A stretch of 64,000 nt of DNA, from the NCBI GenBank assembly GCA_036268995.1, contig DATATB010000187.1, forward strand, positions 1-64,000, in the 5' to 3' direction. Both the position numbers and the translations under genes were made by a program. Source of the stretch: DATATB01 sp036268995 (GTDB taxonomy: Bacteria; Planctomycetota; Planctomycetia; Pirellulales; PNKZ01). Shown here in pieces: positions 8,669 to 16,648 of this stretch. A model generated the notes under the pieces. That model saw nothing but the letters and a program-made list of their open reading frames with translations, had not been told where the DNA came from and did not search any database. Positions within the stretch are counted from its first letter, which is position 1. The number at the start of each line of letters is the position of its first letter.

Positions 8669-9135
8669 GCCTTGGGCCCCTTGCCATGCTTATGGTCGTG
8701 GTCATGGTCGTGGTCATGGTCATGATCATGGTCATGATCATGCTCGTGCTTTCCCGCCTGCCCGGGCGCGGGAAAGATTTCGTGTACCAGGTCGTGCATC
8801 TCGTCCAGGTCGCGATACAGGCGCGTGGTGCTTTCCAACTGATTGCGCAAGTCGAGCTCGACCTTCTTCGTAAGCACGACCAGTGCCCGCAGGTAGCCCA
8901 ACTGCGGATCGTTGGCGGCCGTGCGAGCCACGCGTTCTTCCAGCTCGACCAGCGCCGACTCGTAGCCCGACTTGATCTCGGCGAAGTTCGTCGCCGCGAC
9001 CAGCGCTTCGAGCGTCGGCGACGGCTTGTCGCCCTGGTTCAGCTCGGCCAACTCGTGCTGCCGCTCGGCTTCGTCGTCAATCCCCAAGACCCGCATCAAC
9101 CCCAGCCGCAGCGCGGCAATTTCATGGCATGCCAT
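8665..9135 (-). CDS. DUF3209-like protein with His-Asp repeat tail
   Basis: The 156-residue protein starts MACHEIAALRLGLMRVLG, which I associate with DUF3209, a family I recall near cbiX in cobalamin loci. The middle is helical and charged. The C-terminal 25 residues alternate His and Asp (about eight HD pairs) and end in KHGKGPKA. A His-rich tail suggests binding of cobalt or another divalent metal, so a metallochaperone or store for CbiX is plausible but unproven. It overlaps cbiC by 4 bases. A 216-base gap with an inverted repeat separates it from cbiX. Confidence 0.8.
   Translation of the reverse strand: MACHEIAALRLGLMRVLGIDDEAERQHELAELNQGDKPSPTLEALVAATNFAEIKSGYESALVELEERVARTAANDPQLGYLRALVVLTKKVELDLRNQLESTTRLYRDLDEMHDLVHEIFPAPGQAGKHEHDHDHDHDHDHDHDHDHKHGKGPKA
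8690..8745. repeat. Hexamer microsatellite encoding the His-Asp tail
   Basis: This run of GTGGTCATG/GTCATGATCATG units within the DUF3209-like gene encodes the alternating His-Asp tail on the minus strand. Such arrays can change length by slippage without breaking the frame. Confidence 0.75.
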
Positions 9136-9192
9136 TCAAGATAGTTCCTTATATCAACCGTCTACGAGAACCGACAAAGGAAGGGAGAAGAG

Positions 9193-9331
9193 AATTGACC
9201 ACGGATTTCACGGATAACACTGATAAATGCAGGAATAGGAAAAACGGAAGTTGGCATCAGCCTTTCCAAGCCCTCTGCTGCCTTACGGTATTCATTTTTT
9301 ATCCGTGTCATCCGCGAAATCCGTGGTCAAA
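9193..9331. repeat. Inverted repeat of the ATCCGTGG/CGTGGTCAA family
   Basis: One arm (9193-9226) contains TTGACCACGGATTTCACGG and the other (9297-9331) contains CCGCGAAATCCGTGGTCAA. They face each other around about 70 unrelated bases and fill most of the cbiX to DUF3209-like gap. It could form a large hairpin in the operon transcript. Confidence 0.75.
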
Positions 9332-9351
9332 TCTTCTTCAAAAAATGCTTA

Positions 9352-10551
9352 CTACTGCATGATCGTGTCCACCAGCCGGGCGACGAGGCGGTCGGAGAGC
9401 AGGTGCTCGTTGACGATCTCGCTGGCATCAGTGGCTTGCACGCCGCGATACCAGATGCCGTCGGGATAGACAGCCATGGTCGGCCCCTCGCCGCAGCGCC
9501 CCATGCAACTGGTGATCGTCAGCCGGATGTCGCGCTGCCGGCCGGCGTCTTTCACCAGCCGCCGCAGGGACTCGATCAGCGCGATGCTGCCGCGCGCCGC
9601 GCAATCGACGTTGCCGCAGACCAGCACGTGTTTGGCGAGCGGCCGATGGGCGTGTACGTGCGGCGCGGCCTGCGAATGCGTGAAGCTGTGCCGCAGGCTC
9701 CAGAGCATGGCCCGCAGGCCGCCGACCTGTTCGGCCCGGCCGGGCAGCGGCGTGCGATACTGGCAATGGTCGCAGGCCAGCGGCAGTTGCAAGCCGGTCG
9801 TCTCGGCGATTCGCTCGTCCATCACGCGCATCAGCCGCTCGTGAACCCCCAGGCCGCCGGCCACGCCGGTCTGAATCCACGCATAGCGCGCGGCAAACGC
9901 GGCCGCCTGCTCCTCGATCTGCCGCAGCAGCCGCCCGCCAAAGAGGAAGTACGGCAGCACGAGCAGCCGCTCGGGCCGGCTGCGGGCCGCCAGCTCCAGC
10001 GTCTCGGCAAAGCGCGGCCGGGTGATGCCGACAAACGCCGGCAGCACCCAGCCAAACGGCCGGGCTTCGCCCACCAGCCGCGCGAGTTTGCAAAAGTCGC
10101 CGTTAGCGTCCGGATCGCTCGAGCCGCGGCCGACGACGATCACGGCCGTTCGCTTGGCGTTTTCGTCATCGATCGGCATGGCTTCGGCCGCCCGCTCGAG
10201 CAGCAACTCCACCAGTTCCGCATGCACGCCCAGCGCCCGCGTCGAGTTGAAGGCCATTTCCGGCCGATGCCGACGAGCGGCGGCCAGCGCGAGCGGAATG
10301 TCGTTCTTCACATGGCCGGCGGCAAACAGAAATAGCGGCAGCAGCGTCACGCCAGCCGCCGATTGCGGCACGCTTTCCAAAGCTTCGGCAAGCGAAGGCC
10401 GGGCCAGCTCGATGTAGCCATGGCGCAGCTCCAGCTCGGGCCGCCGCGCCTGGTAGCGAGCCACAAGCTGCTCGAACTCATCGTTGGCGGCAGCCTCGCG
10501 GCTGCCATGACCAACGACCAGCACGATCCTGCGTTCCATGACCGACTCCAA
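9352..10551 (-). CDS. cbiX: Sirohydrochlorin cobaltochelatase (CbiX) with C-terminal [2Fe-2S] ferredoxin domain
   Basis: CbiX inserts cobalt into sirohydrochlorin, the first committed step of the anaerobic route. The 399-residue protein has two chelatase half-domains. The first has VVGHGSREAA near residue 12 and FLFAAGHVKNDIP with the second metal-site histidine. The second has VVGRGSSDPDAN, where arginine replaces histidine, so the first half is probably the active site. A His-rich linker (HSFTHSQAAPHVHAH) follows. The C-terminus is a thioredoxin-like ferredoxin domain (LVCGNVDC, then SCMGRCGEGPTMAVYPDG). MERR, four residues inside, is an alternative start. The upstream gap contains a GTAGCGGAA inverted repeat. 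Confidence 0.93.
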   Translation of the reverse strand: MESVMERRIVLVVGHGSREAAANDEFEQLVARYQARRPELELRHGYIELARPSLAEALESVPQSAAGVTLLPLFLFAAGHVKNDIPLALAAARRHRPEMAFNSTRALGVHAELVELLLERAAEAMPIDDENAKRTAVIVVGRGSSDPDANGDFCKLARLVGEARPFGWVLPAFVGITRPRFAETLELAARSRPERLLVLPYFLFGGRLLRQIEEQAAAFAARYAWIQTGVAGGLGVHERLMRVMDERIAETTGLQLPLACDHCQYRTPLPGRAEQVGGLRAMLWSLRHSFTHSQAAPHVHAHRPLAKHVLVCGNVDCAARGSIALIESLRRLVKDAGRQRDIRLTITSCMGRCGEGPTMAVYPDGIWYRGVQATDASEIVNEHLLSDRLVARLVDTIMQ

Positions 10552-10567
10552 AGGTTACGATCCGCCT

Positions 10568-10645
10568 GTAGCGGAATTCGTGAGAATTCCGTCGTCGTGC
10601 GGACGATTTTTATCTGCCAGGCGGAAGTCTCACGACTTCCGCTAC
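10568..10645. repeat. GTAGCGGAA(T/G)TC inverted repeat upstream of cbiX
   Basis: One arm, GTAGCGGAATTCGTGAGA, and its inverted mate, TCTCACGACTTCCGCTAC, enclose about 30 bases. The family recurs at 26487-26637 (four arms) and 31310-31334 (one arm). Confidence 0.8.
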
Positions 10646-10648
10646 CAA

Positions 10649-10786
10649 TTACTGCCGGGGCACATCGCCGGCGACTTTATGCAATAGCGCGGCCATCAGC
10701 CGCCAGCCGGCCCAGATGCCTAGGGCAAATTGTCCCGCGTAGATCGGCGCGAAGGCCGGTTCGAAATGATGGGCCAAGAGCGTCAT
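10649..10786 (-). CDS. Small membrane protein, 45 residues, in the cobalamin operon
   Basis: A 45-residue reading frame starts at 10786 (MTLLAHHFEPAFAPIY) and contains one hydrophobic helix (FALGIWAGWRLMAALL, about residues 20-36). It is preceded by a strong ribosome-binding site, GAAAGGAGGC, seven bases from the ATG. The start overlaps the stop of the preceding tiny gene as ATGA. I do not recognise the family. The position between cobB and cbiX suggests a role tied to corrin or cobalt handling, for example in a small transporter, but this is inference. Confidence 0.7.
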   Translation of the reverse strand: MTLLAHHFEPAFAPIYAGQFALGIWAGWRLMAALLHKVAGDVPRQ

Positions 10787-10914
10787 GCTTGCCTCCTTTC
10801 AACCCGGATGAACCGCGCCAGCTTCAACACCCCGCCGACGCAGGCGCCGACCACGAACAGCAGGAGCATCTGATAGACCTCCTCCTCCGGCAGCATCGCG
10901 TGCATCCAATCCAT
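10783..10914 (-). CDS. Small membrane protein, 43 residues, overlapping the cobB 3' end
   Basis: The 43-residue frame starts at 10914 (MDWMHAMLPEEEVYQM) and has one transmembrane helix (LLLFVVGACVGGVLKL) followed by a basic tail. A GGAGGGAAACG ribosome-binding site precedes it. Nearly all codons end in G or C, as in the neighbours, which supports real coding. It lies mostly inside the 3' end of cobB in another frame, and its stop overlaps the start of the next tiny gene. Function unknown; it is probably a partner of that 45-residue protein. Confidence 0.7.
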   Translation of the reverse strand: MDWMHAMLPEEEVYQMLLLFVVGACVGGVLKLARFIRVERRQA

Positions 10915-12196
10915 TTCGTTTCCCTCCAGAAAAACTTGCCGCCGCCTGCACGAACCGCCGTGCCAGCCAGGGGCAAGCATGAAAGTGAACATGAACATAT
11001 GAAGCGTGAATCTGCCCGGCCGCGTACCCCTCGGGCCGCGCGCTGCCCGTGCGGCGGCGTCGGGCCGTGACGGCGGGTGCCAGTCCCTCGCCATCCCAAC
11101 TGGAATAATGAAACTCGTGCCCGCGCACGGTTTCGCCCGGCCTCAGCAAATAGGACCCGGCGCCTTCGGCTTCGCAATAGCCGAAGTTCTGCAAGCGGTC
11201 GTGCATGGCCACGCGGCCGGAAATCAGTCCGATCATCGCCAGGTACATCAGCCCGCCGCACTCGGCATAAATCGGCAACTCGCGAAGCTGCTCGGCCAGT
11301 TCGCCGCCGCGCAGCCGCTCTTCGAACAGCTCGGGGAAGCCGCCGCCGAAGTACACCGCGCCCACATCGGCTGGCAGTTGCCGATCATTGAGCGGGCTGA
11401 AGAACACCAATTCGGCCCCGCAAGCGCGGAGCAGATCAAAATTGTCTTCGTAATAAAAGCAAAACGCCTCGTCGCGCGCAACTGCAATGCGGCAGACCGG
11501 CGGTTGGATCGTGAGCGGTTTGGGCAACGGCAAATCGGGCGCGCTGCCGGCCAGTTCGAGCACGGCATCTAAATTGACCGACCGCTCCAGATGTTCGATC
11601 AGCCGGCCGCTCAGCTCCTCGACGCGCTCGCGCTGATGAGCGGGAACCAGCCCCAAATGCCGCTCGGGCAGGCGCAGCGTTTCGTCCTTGGGCAAATAGC
11701 CGAGCACGCGCACGCGTGTGTGACGCTCGATGGCTCGGCACAGCAGTTGATAATGACTGTCGCCGCTGACGCGGTTGAGGATCACGCCGGCCACGTTCAC
11801 GCCGCGCTCGAGCGTGGCAAACCCGCGCACGATGGCCGCCGCCGAATCGGCCATGCCCGCCGCGTCGACCACGAGCACCACGGGCGTCTTCAACAGCCGG
11901 GCCAGTTCGGCCGTGCTGCCGGGGCCGTCGTAGAGGCCCATCACGCCCTCAATGATTGAAATATCGGACGGCCGCGCGGCCAGCCGGCGGATGGTGGGCT
12001 TCGGTAGCATCCACAGGTCAAGATTTCGCGAGGCCACGCCCGTGACCGCCGTGTGCCAGGTGGGATCGATATAATCCGGCCCAGCCTTGAAAGGCTGCAC
12101 GTGCAGACCGCGGCGCGCCAGTGCGGCCATCAAGCCGACGGCCAGCGTGGTCTTGCCCGCCCCGCTGTGCGTGCCGGCGACTACCAGGCGTGCCAT
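10799..12196 (-). CDS. cobB: Cobyrinate a,c-diamide synthase (CobB/CbiA)
   Basis: CobB amidates the a and c acetate side chains using glutamine and ATP. The start at 12196 (MARLVVAGTHSGAGKTT) puts the ATP-binding loop at residues 7-17. The class I glutamine amidotransferase half carries the nucleophile in YAECGGLMYLA and ends near ASYVHVHFHACPWLARRF. After that, about 45 residues of Gly/Arg-rich sequence run to the stop. They overlap the 43-residue membrane protein gene in another frame, so this tail is probably unimportant. The start overlaps cbiB by 16 bases. Total length is 465 residues, slightly long because of the tail. Confidence 0.94.
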   Translation of the reverse strand: MARLVVAGTHSGAGKTTLAVGLMAALARRGLHVQPFKAGPDYIDPTWHTAVTGVASRNLDLWMLPKPTIRRLAARPSDISIIEGVMGLYDGPGSTAELARLLKTPVVLVVDAAGMADSAAAIVRGFATLERGVNVAGVILNRVSGDSHYQLLCRAIERHTRVRVLGYLPKDETLRLPERHLGLVPAHQRERVEELSGRLIEHLERSVNLDAVLELAGSAPDLPLPKPLTIQPPVCRIAVARDEAFCFYYEDNFDLLRACGAELVFFSPLNDRQLPADVGAVYFGGGFPELFEERLRGGELAEQLRELPIYAECGGLMYLAMIGLISGRVAMHDRLQNFGYCEAEGAGSYLLRPGETVRGHEFHYSSWDGEGLAPAVTARRRRTGSARPEGYAAGQIHASYVHVHFHACPWLARRFVQAAASFSGGKRNGLDARDAAGGGGLSDAPAVRGRRLRRRGVEAGAVHPG

Positions 12197-13164
12197 GCGA
12201 GCATCCTTCCTGCCAGACCGATGACGAGCGAGAGCAGCGAAACGACATACATCAGCCGGATCGTCTGCAAAATATGACGCGGCTCCAGCGGATGCCGTGC
12301 GTCGCCCAAGTGCGGGCCCGCGACCGGCTGGCCATCGTAAAAGTTCGTCCCGCCCAGTTGCACGCCGAGCGCGCCGGCCACGGCCGCTTCGGAGATGCCG
12401 GCGTTGGGGCTGGCGGTCTTCTGCCCATCGCGCCAACTGATGCGCCAACTGCCGGCCGCATCCAGCCGGCAAACGCGCGCCGCCAGCGGAAACAACAGCC
12501 GTGCCAAGCGCGCGGGCAGGTAATTCGCCGCATCGTCCAATCGGGCCGAAGCCCAGCCGAAGGATCGATAGCGCACGTCGAGATGCCCCACCATTGAATC
12601 GAGTGTATTGACCGCTTTGTAAGCCAGCGCGGCCGGGGCACCGCCCAGGATCGCGAAGACCAGCGGCGCGACGACGCCGTCGACCGTGTTTTCGGCCACC
12701 GTTTCGACGGCCGCACGCACGATTTCCGGCTCGTCCAATGGCTCGGTGTCGCGGCCGACAATCGCCGCCAGGTGCGCTCGGGCTTGCGGCAAATTGCCGG
12801 CGGCCAGCGCCGTGAACACGCGGCGGCTATGGACGTCCAGATCGCGGGCCGCCAGCGCCGTGTAGATCAGCAGTATTTCGACGAGCAAGCCCAACAGCGG
12901 GCTGAGCGATGCGGCCAGACCCACCAGCGCGACGGCCGCGGCCCACGTGCCGACGACGATCACGGCCGTGAACGCGACACCGGCCAGCTTGCCGCGGCCG
13001 GCCAAGCGCGTGATGGCCGCTTCGAGCCAATCGGCCGCTTTGCCGATCAGCCGCACGGGATGCGGTAGCCAGCGCGGATCGCCGACGAGCAGATCAGTGG
13101 CAAAGGCAGCGGTCACCGTAAACTCCAGGTCAAACGCCGACAATGCGATAAAGTTCGGCCACAT
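12181..13164 (-). CDS. cbiB: Adenosylcobinamide-phosphate synthase (CbiB)
   Basis: CbiB is a membrane protein that attaches the aminopropanol (phosphate) arm to adenosylcobyrate. The 327-residue sequence has several hydrophobic segments, ATDLLVGDPRWLPHPVRLIG near residue 23, and the conserved AENTVDGVVAPLVFA, YKAVNTLDSMVG and PNAGISEAAVAGALGVQLGG motifs. The arm precursor would be made by CobD, encoded two genes upstream. It overlaps cobQ by 35 bases and cobB by 16 bases. Confidence 0.95.
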   Translation of the reverse strand: MWPNFIALSAFDLEFTVTAAFATDLLVGDPRWLPHPVRLIGKAADWLEAAITRLAGRGKLAGVAFTAVIVVGTWAAAVALVGLAASLSPLLGLLVEILLIYTALAARDLDVHSRRVFTALAAGNLPQARAHLAAIVGRDTEPLDEPEIVRAAVETVAENTVDGVVAPLVFAILGGAPAALAYKAVNTLDSMVGHLDVRYRSFGWASARLDDAANYLPARLARLLFPLAARVCRLDAAGSWRISWRDGQKTASPNAGISEAAVAGALGVQLGGTNFYDGQPVAGPHLGDARHPLEPRHILQTIRLMYVVSLLSLVIGLAGRMLAWHAW

Positions 13165-14605
13165 CGATTGCTTCCCTCACCGCCGAGGCCAACAGGTCGA
13201 ACCGGTTTCCATTCGCGGCAGCCGGCGGTTCGGCTTCCGGTGGCTTCAAATCGGGCCGCAAGCGAGCGAGCCACCAACGGCGAAAGGCTTCGTTGTCAAA
13301 CAGTCCGTGCAGATAGGTGCCCCATACGCGGCCGTCGGGCGCCGCCACGCCGTCGTAACCGTCGGCCGGCAGGCCATGCCGATCGTGAATGCGAAACAGC
13401 GGCAGCGCACCTTCCGGCCCCTGCGTGCAGCCCATGTGAATTTCGTAGCCCTGCACCGTCGCTCCGCTGGCCAGGTGCACGCCGCGGACGCGGGCCGTTT
13501 CCTTCGTGCGATTGAACACGGTGGAACACTCCAGCAGCCCCAGCCCGAGCACCTGGTCCGCGGCGCTCTCCACGTGATCGGGGTCGAGCACCGCGCGGCC
13601 CAACATCTGAAAGCCGCCGCAGATGCCGACAATCTCCACGCCCGCGCCCCGAGCTGCGTGCAGCCAGCGGTCGAAGCCACGCTCGCGCAGCAGTTGCAAG
13701 TCGGCCGCCGTGCTCTTGGTGCCCGGCAGAATGACCGCGTCGGGCATGTCGGCCGGCGGTTTGTCCACGTAGCGCACCGCATCGCCCAGCGCGTCGAAGT
13801 CGGTGAAGTTGGCCATCCGCGCGTGGCATATCACGTCGATCCGCACGCCGCGCCGGCGATCGCGCCGCCGCCCTGGCTCTTCGCGCAGCGTGTCTTCTTC
13901 GGCGATGCGCAGATCGTGCAGGTAGGGGATCACGCCCAGCACGCGACGCGCGAGCCGCTGTTCGATGAACGCCAGTCCCGGGGCGAGAATGTCGAGGTCG
14001 CCGCGAAACTTGTTGATCAGCAGCCCGCGCACGCGAGCCCGCTCGTCCGGATCGAGCAGCTCGAACGTGCCCAACAGTTGAGCGAAGACGCCGCCCTTGT
14101 CGATGTCGCCCACCAGGATCACGGGCGAGTCGGCCAGGGCGGCAGTCCGCATGTTGACGATGTCATGGGCCTTGAGGTTGATCTCGGCGGGGCTGCCGGC
14201 CCCCTCGATCACGACGATGTCGTTGTCGGCCATCACTTGCTGGAGCGCCTGCTCGACGACCGGCAGCAGCGAGAGCTTGTAGCCTTGATACTGTTTGGCC
14301 GTCATTGTGCCGACCGCGCGGCCCATGACGACGACCTGCGAGCCCGTGTCGCTCGAGGGCTTGAGCAGAATCGGGTTCATGGCCGTCAGCGGTTCGATGT
14401 CGCAGGCGGCGGCTTGCTCGGCCTGGGCGCGACCGATTTCGCCGCCGCACGCGCACACGGCCGCGTTGTTCGCCATGTTCTGCGATTTGAACGGCGCGAC
14501 GCGATAACCGTCCTGCCGGAAGATGCGGCACAGCGCCGTGGCCAGCACGCTTTTGCCGACGTGCGAACCAGTGCCCTGCACCATGATGGCCTTAGCGCGC
14601 GGCAT
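13130..14605 (-). CDS. cobQ: Cobyric acid synthase (CobQ/CbiP)
   Basis: CobQ amidates the b, d, e and g side chains to give adenosylcobyrate. The 491-residue protein has the N-terminal ATP-binding GTGSHVGKS at about residues 11-19, PFKSQNMANNA, and GAGSPAEINL. The C-terminal amidotransferase domain has VGICGGFQMLG with the nucleophilic cysteine and GTYLHGLFDN with the catalytic histidine. Length is typical. It overlaps cobD by 14 bases upstream and cbiB by 35 bases downstream. Confidence 0.96.
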   Translation of the reverse strand: MPRAKAIMVQGTGSHVGKSVLATALCRIFRQDGYRVAPFKSQNMANNAAVCACGGEIGRAQAEQAAACDIEPLTAMNPILLKPSSDTGSQVVVMGRAVGTMTAKQYQGYKLSLLPVVEQALQQVMADNDIVVIEGAGSPAEINLKAHDIVNMRTAALADSPVILVGDIDKGGVFAQLLGTFELLDPDERARVRGLLINKFRGDLDILAPGLAFIEQRLARRVLGVIPYLHDLRIAEEDTLREEPGRRRDRRRGVRIDVICHARMANFTDFDALGDAVRYVDKPPADMPDAVILPGTKSTAADLQLLRERGFDRWLHAARGAGVEIVGICGGFQMLGRAVLDPDHVESAADQVLGLGLLECSTVFNRTKETARVRGVHLASGATVQGYEIHMGCTQGPEGALPLFRIHDRHGLPADGYDGVAAPDGRVWGTYLHGLFDNEAFRRWWLARLRPDLKPPEAEPPAAANGNRFDLLASAVREAIDVAELYRIVGV

Positions 14606-15614
14606 CGACGGCCTCCGCCAGGGCTTCGACCAGCCGCTGATTCTCGCTCCGTTTGCGCACCGCGACGCGGAGAAACGCGTCGGGCTCCAGGCCGGTAAAG
14701 TTGTCGCACAAGCGCACGGCGATGCCGCGCTGGAGCAATCGCTGCGCGATGGCCCGCGCGCCGGCCACGCGGAGCAGCAGGAAGTTCGCTTCCGACGGAA
14801 AGACCTTGATGCCGGCGATGGATGTTAGTTGGGCCGCCAGCTCTTCGCGCCGCGCGCGGACGAAACGGCGCGTGAACTCCTGGTAGTCCGTCTCGGCCAG
14901 CATTGCCAGGCCGGCCGATTGGGCCAGCCGACTGACCGACCAGGCCGGCTGCCGGGCACGCTGTGCCGCCACGCCGCCCACCAGATAGCCCAGGCGCAGC
15001 CCGGGACAGGCGAACAGCTTGGTGAACGAGCGCACCACGAGCGTCCGCGGCCGGCCAATGACGCTGGCCGGCTGTTCGACAAAATCCATGTACGTTTCGT
15101 CGACCAGCAGGATGCAATCCAAATCGGGGACGGCAGAGAGCACACCGCTGGGGCTGGCCGGATTGCCGAGTACCAGCAGATCGTCCGACGCCAGATCGAG
15201 CCGCTCGAGCGGCCAGCGGAAATCATCTGCCTCCCGGGCCGGTAGCGTAACGACTTCATGGCCCCAGGCCCGGGCTGCGTCCTCGTATTCGGTGAAGGCC
15301 GGGGCCAGCACCACGACGCGGCGCGGCGAAAGCGAGGCCATCACCAGTTCGATCGCCTCGCAGGCGCCGTTGGTGACCAGCACCGATTCGGGATCGACCG
15401 CATGACGTTCGGCCAGCGCCCGGCACAACGTTGCCGAACCCGGCTCCGGATAGCGAAGCACGTGCTCGGGCGAGAGCGCGGCTGCCAGCGAGTCGGGCGG
15501 ACCCAGCGGATTCAAGTTCATGCTGAAATCGAGCACGCCGGCCTCGGCCGCTCCACCATGTTCGCGACGTCCATTGGACGCGGCGGTATTGCCGGCTGCC
15601 AATGTCTGGCTCAT
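14592..15614 (-). CDS. cobD: Threonine-phosphate decarboxylase-like aminotransferase (CobD)
   Basis: This 340-residue PLP enzyme of the histidinol-phosphate aminotransferase fold probably makes aminopropanol phosphate for the nucleotide loop. Signatures are FSMNLNPLGPP near residue 30, TNGACEAIELV, NPASPSGVL, and the PLP lysine in SFTKLFACPGLRLGY. Position between cobT and cobQ favours CobD over HisC, which otherwise has the same fold. It overlaps cobT by 4 bases and cobQ by 14 bases. Confidence 0.9.
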   Translation of the reverse strand: MSQTLAAGNTAASNGRREHGGAAEAGVLDFSMNLNPLGPPDSLAAALSPEHVLRYPEPGSATLCRALAERHAVDPESVLVTNGACEAIELVMASLSPRRVVVLAPAFTEYEDAARAWGHEVVTLPAREADDFRWPLERLDLASDDLLVLGNPASPSGVLSAVPDLDCILLVDETYMDFVEQPASVIGRPRTLVVRSFTKLFACPGLRLGYLVGGVAAQRARQPAWSVSRLAQSAGLAMLAETDYQEFTRRFVRARREELAAQLTSIAGIKVFPSEANFLLLRVAGARAIAQRLLQRGIAVRLCDNFTGLEPDAFLRVAVRKRSENQRLVEALAEAVDAAR

Positions 15615-16648
15615 GGCTGCCTCCGCGAGACGTGGGCTTCGTCAAAGGTGGCCATCTCGCCGGCAATGCGGCAGGCAGAGTCAAGCAGGTGCAGGGCCAG
15701 CACGGCGCCGGTCCCCTCGCCCAATCGCATGTCGAGCTGCAATAGCGGCCGCAGCCGCAGATCGGCGAGCGCCAGGGGATGACCCGGCTCGGCCGAGACG
15801 TGCGCCGCGATCAGATACTCGCGCACCGCGGGACACAGCCGGGCGGCCACCAGCGCCGCGGCCGTGCAGATGAAGCCGTCGATCACGGCCGGCACTCGGG
15901 CAGCCGCAGCCGCCAGCATGGCCCCGGCCAAGGCGCCGATCTCGAAGCCGCCGACGGCCGCGAGCAGCCCCAGGCCATCGCCCGGGTCGGGCTGGTGCAG
16001 AGCCAGCGCCCGCTCGATGGCGGCAAGCTTGCGTTGCCGGCCGGCCGCATCGATGCCGGTGCCTGGGCCGACCGCTGCTGCCGCAGAGCAGCCGGTGGCG
16101 GCGGCGACGATGGCCGCGGCTGCGGTCGAGTTGCCGATGCCCATCTCGCCCAGTGCGGCTGCCTGGCAAGGTTCGAAGCAGTCGATGCCGATTTCGACCG
16201 AGCGCAGCGCCTCGTCGCGAGTCATGGCCGGCGCGGAGACGAAGTTTTGCGTGCCCCGGGCGATTTTGTGGGAGACGAGGTTTGCGTGCGGCGGCAAATC
16301 GCCGGCCACGCCCGCGTCGACGACAATCAACTTGGCGCCGGCCTGACGAGCGAGCACGTTGATGGCGGCGCCGCCGGCCAGAAAATTCAGCACCATTTGC
16401 CGGGTGACTTCGGCCGGATAGGCGCTCACGCCCTCGGCCGCGACGCCGTGATCGGCGGCAAACACCAACACGGCCCGCTCGTCGCATGCCGGCGGCACGC
16501 GGCCGCTGATGCCCGCCAATTGCACGGCCAAAGCTTCGAGCCGGCCGAGGCTGCCGGGCGGCTTGGTGAGCGCATCGAGCCGGGCCTGCATGGCGGCCAT
16601 GGCCCGTGCGTCGAGCGGTCCGATGCGCTGGATCGTGTCAGCCAGCAT
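15611..16648 (-). CDS. cobT: Nicotinate-nucleotide--dimethylbenzimidazole phosphoribosyltransferase (CobT)
   Basis: CobT activates dimethylbenzimidazole to alpha-ribazole phosphate. The 345-residue protein has LTKPPGSLGRLEALA near residue 28, VFAADHGVAAEGVSAYP, NFLAGGAAINVLARQ, GEMGIGNSTAAAAI and a C-terminal LRLGEGTGAVLA-type segment (here DMRLGEGTGAVLAL) containing the catalytic glutamate. It follows cobU with an 11-base overlap and overlaps cobD by 4 bases. Its substrate would come from BluB in the same operon. Confidence 0.96.
   Translation of the reverse strand: MLADTIQRIGPLDARAMAAMQARLDALTKPPGSLGRLEALAVQLAGISGRVPPACDERAVLVFAADHGVAAEGVSAYPAEVTRQMVLNFLAGGAAINVLARQAGAKLIVVDAGVAGDLPPHANLVSHKIARGTQNFVSAPAMTRDEALRSVEIGIDCFEPCQAAALGEMGIGNSTAAAAIVAAATGCSAAAAVGPGTGIDAAGRQRKLAAIERALALHQPDPGDGLGLLAAVGGFEIGALAGAMLAAAAARVPAVIDGFICTAAALVAARLCPAVREYLIAAHVSAEPGHPLALADLRLRPLLQLDMRLGEGTGAVLALHLLDSACRIAGEMATFDEAHVSRRQP

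Noticed and set aside
8690..8745. Hexamer run as an assembly artefact
   Set aside because: It keeps the frame, gives a coherent His-Asp tail and follows a well-behaved gene, so it is probably real.
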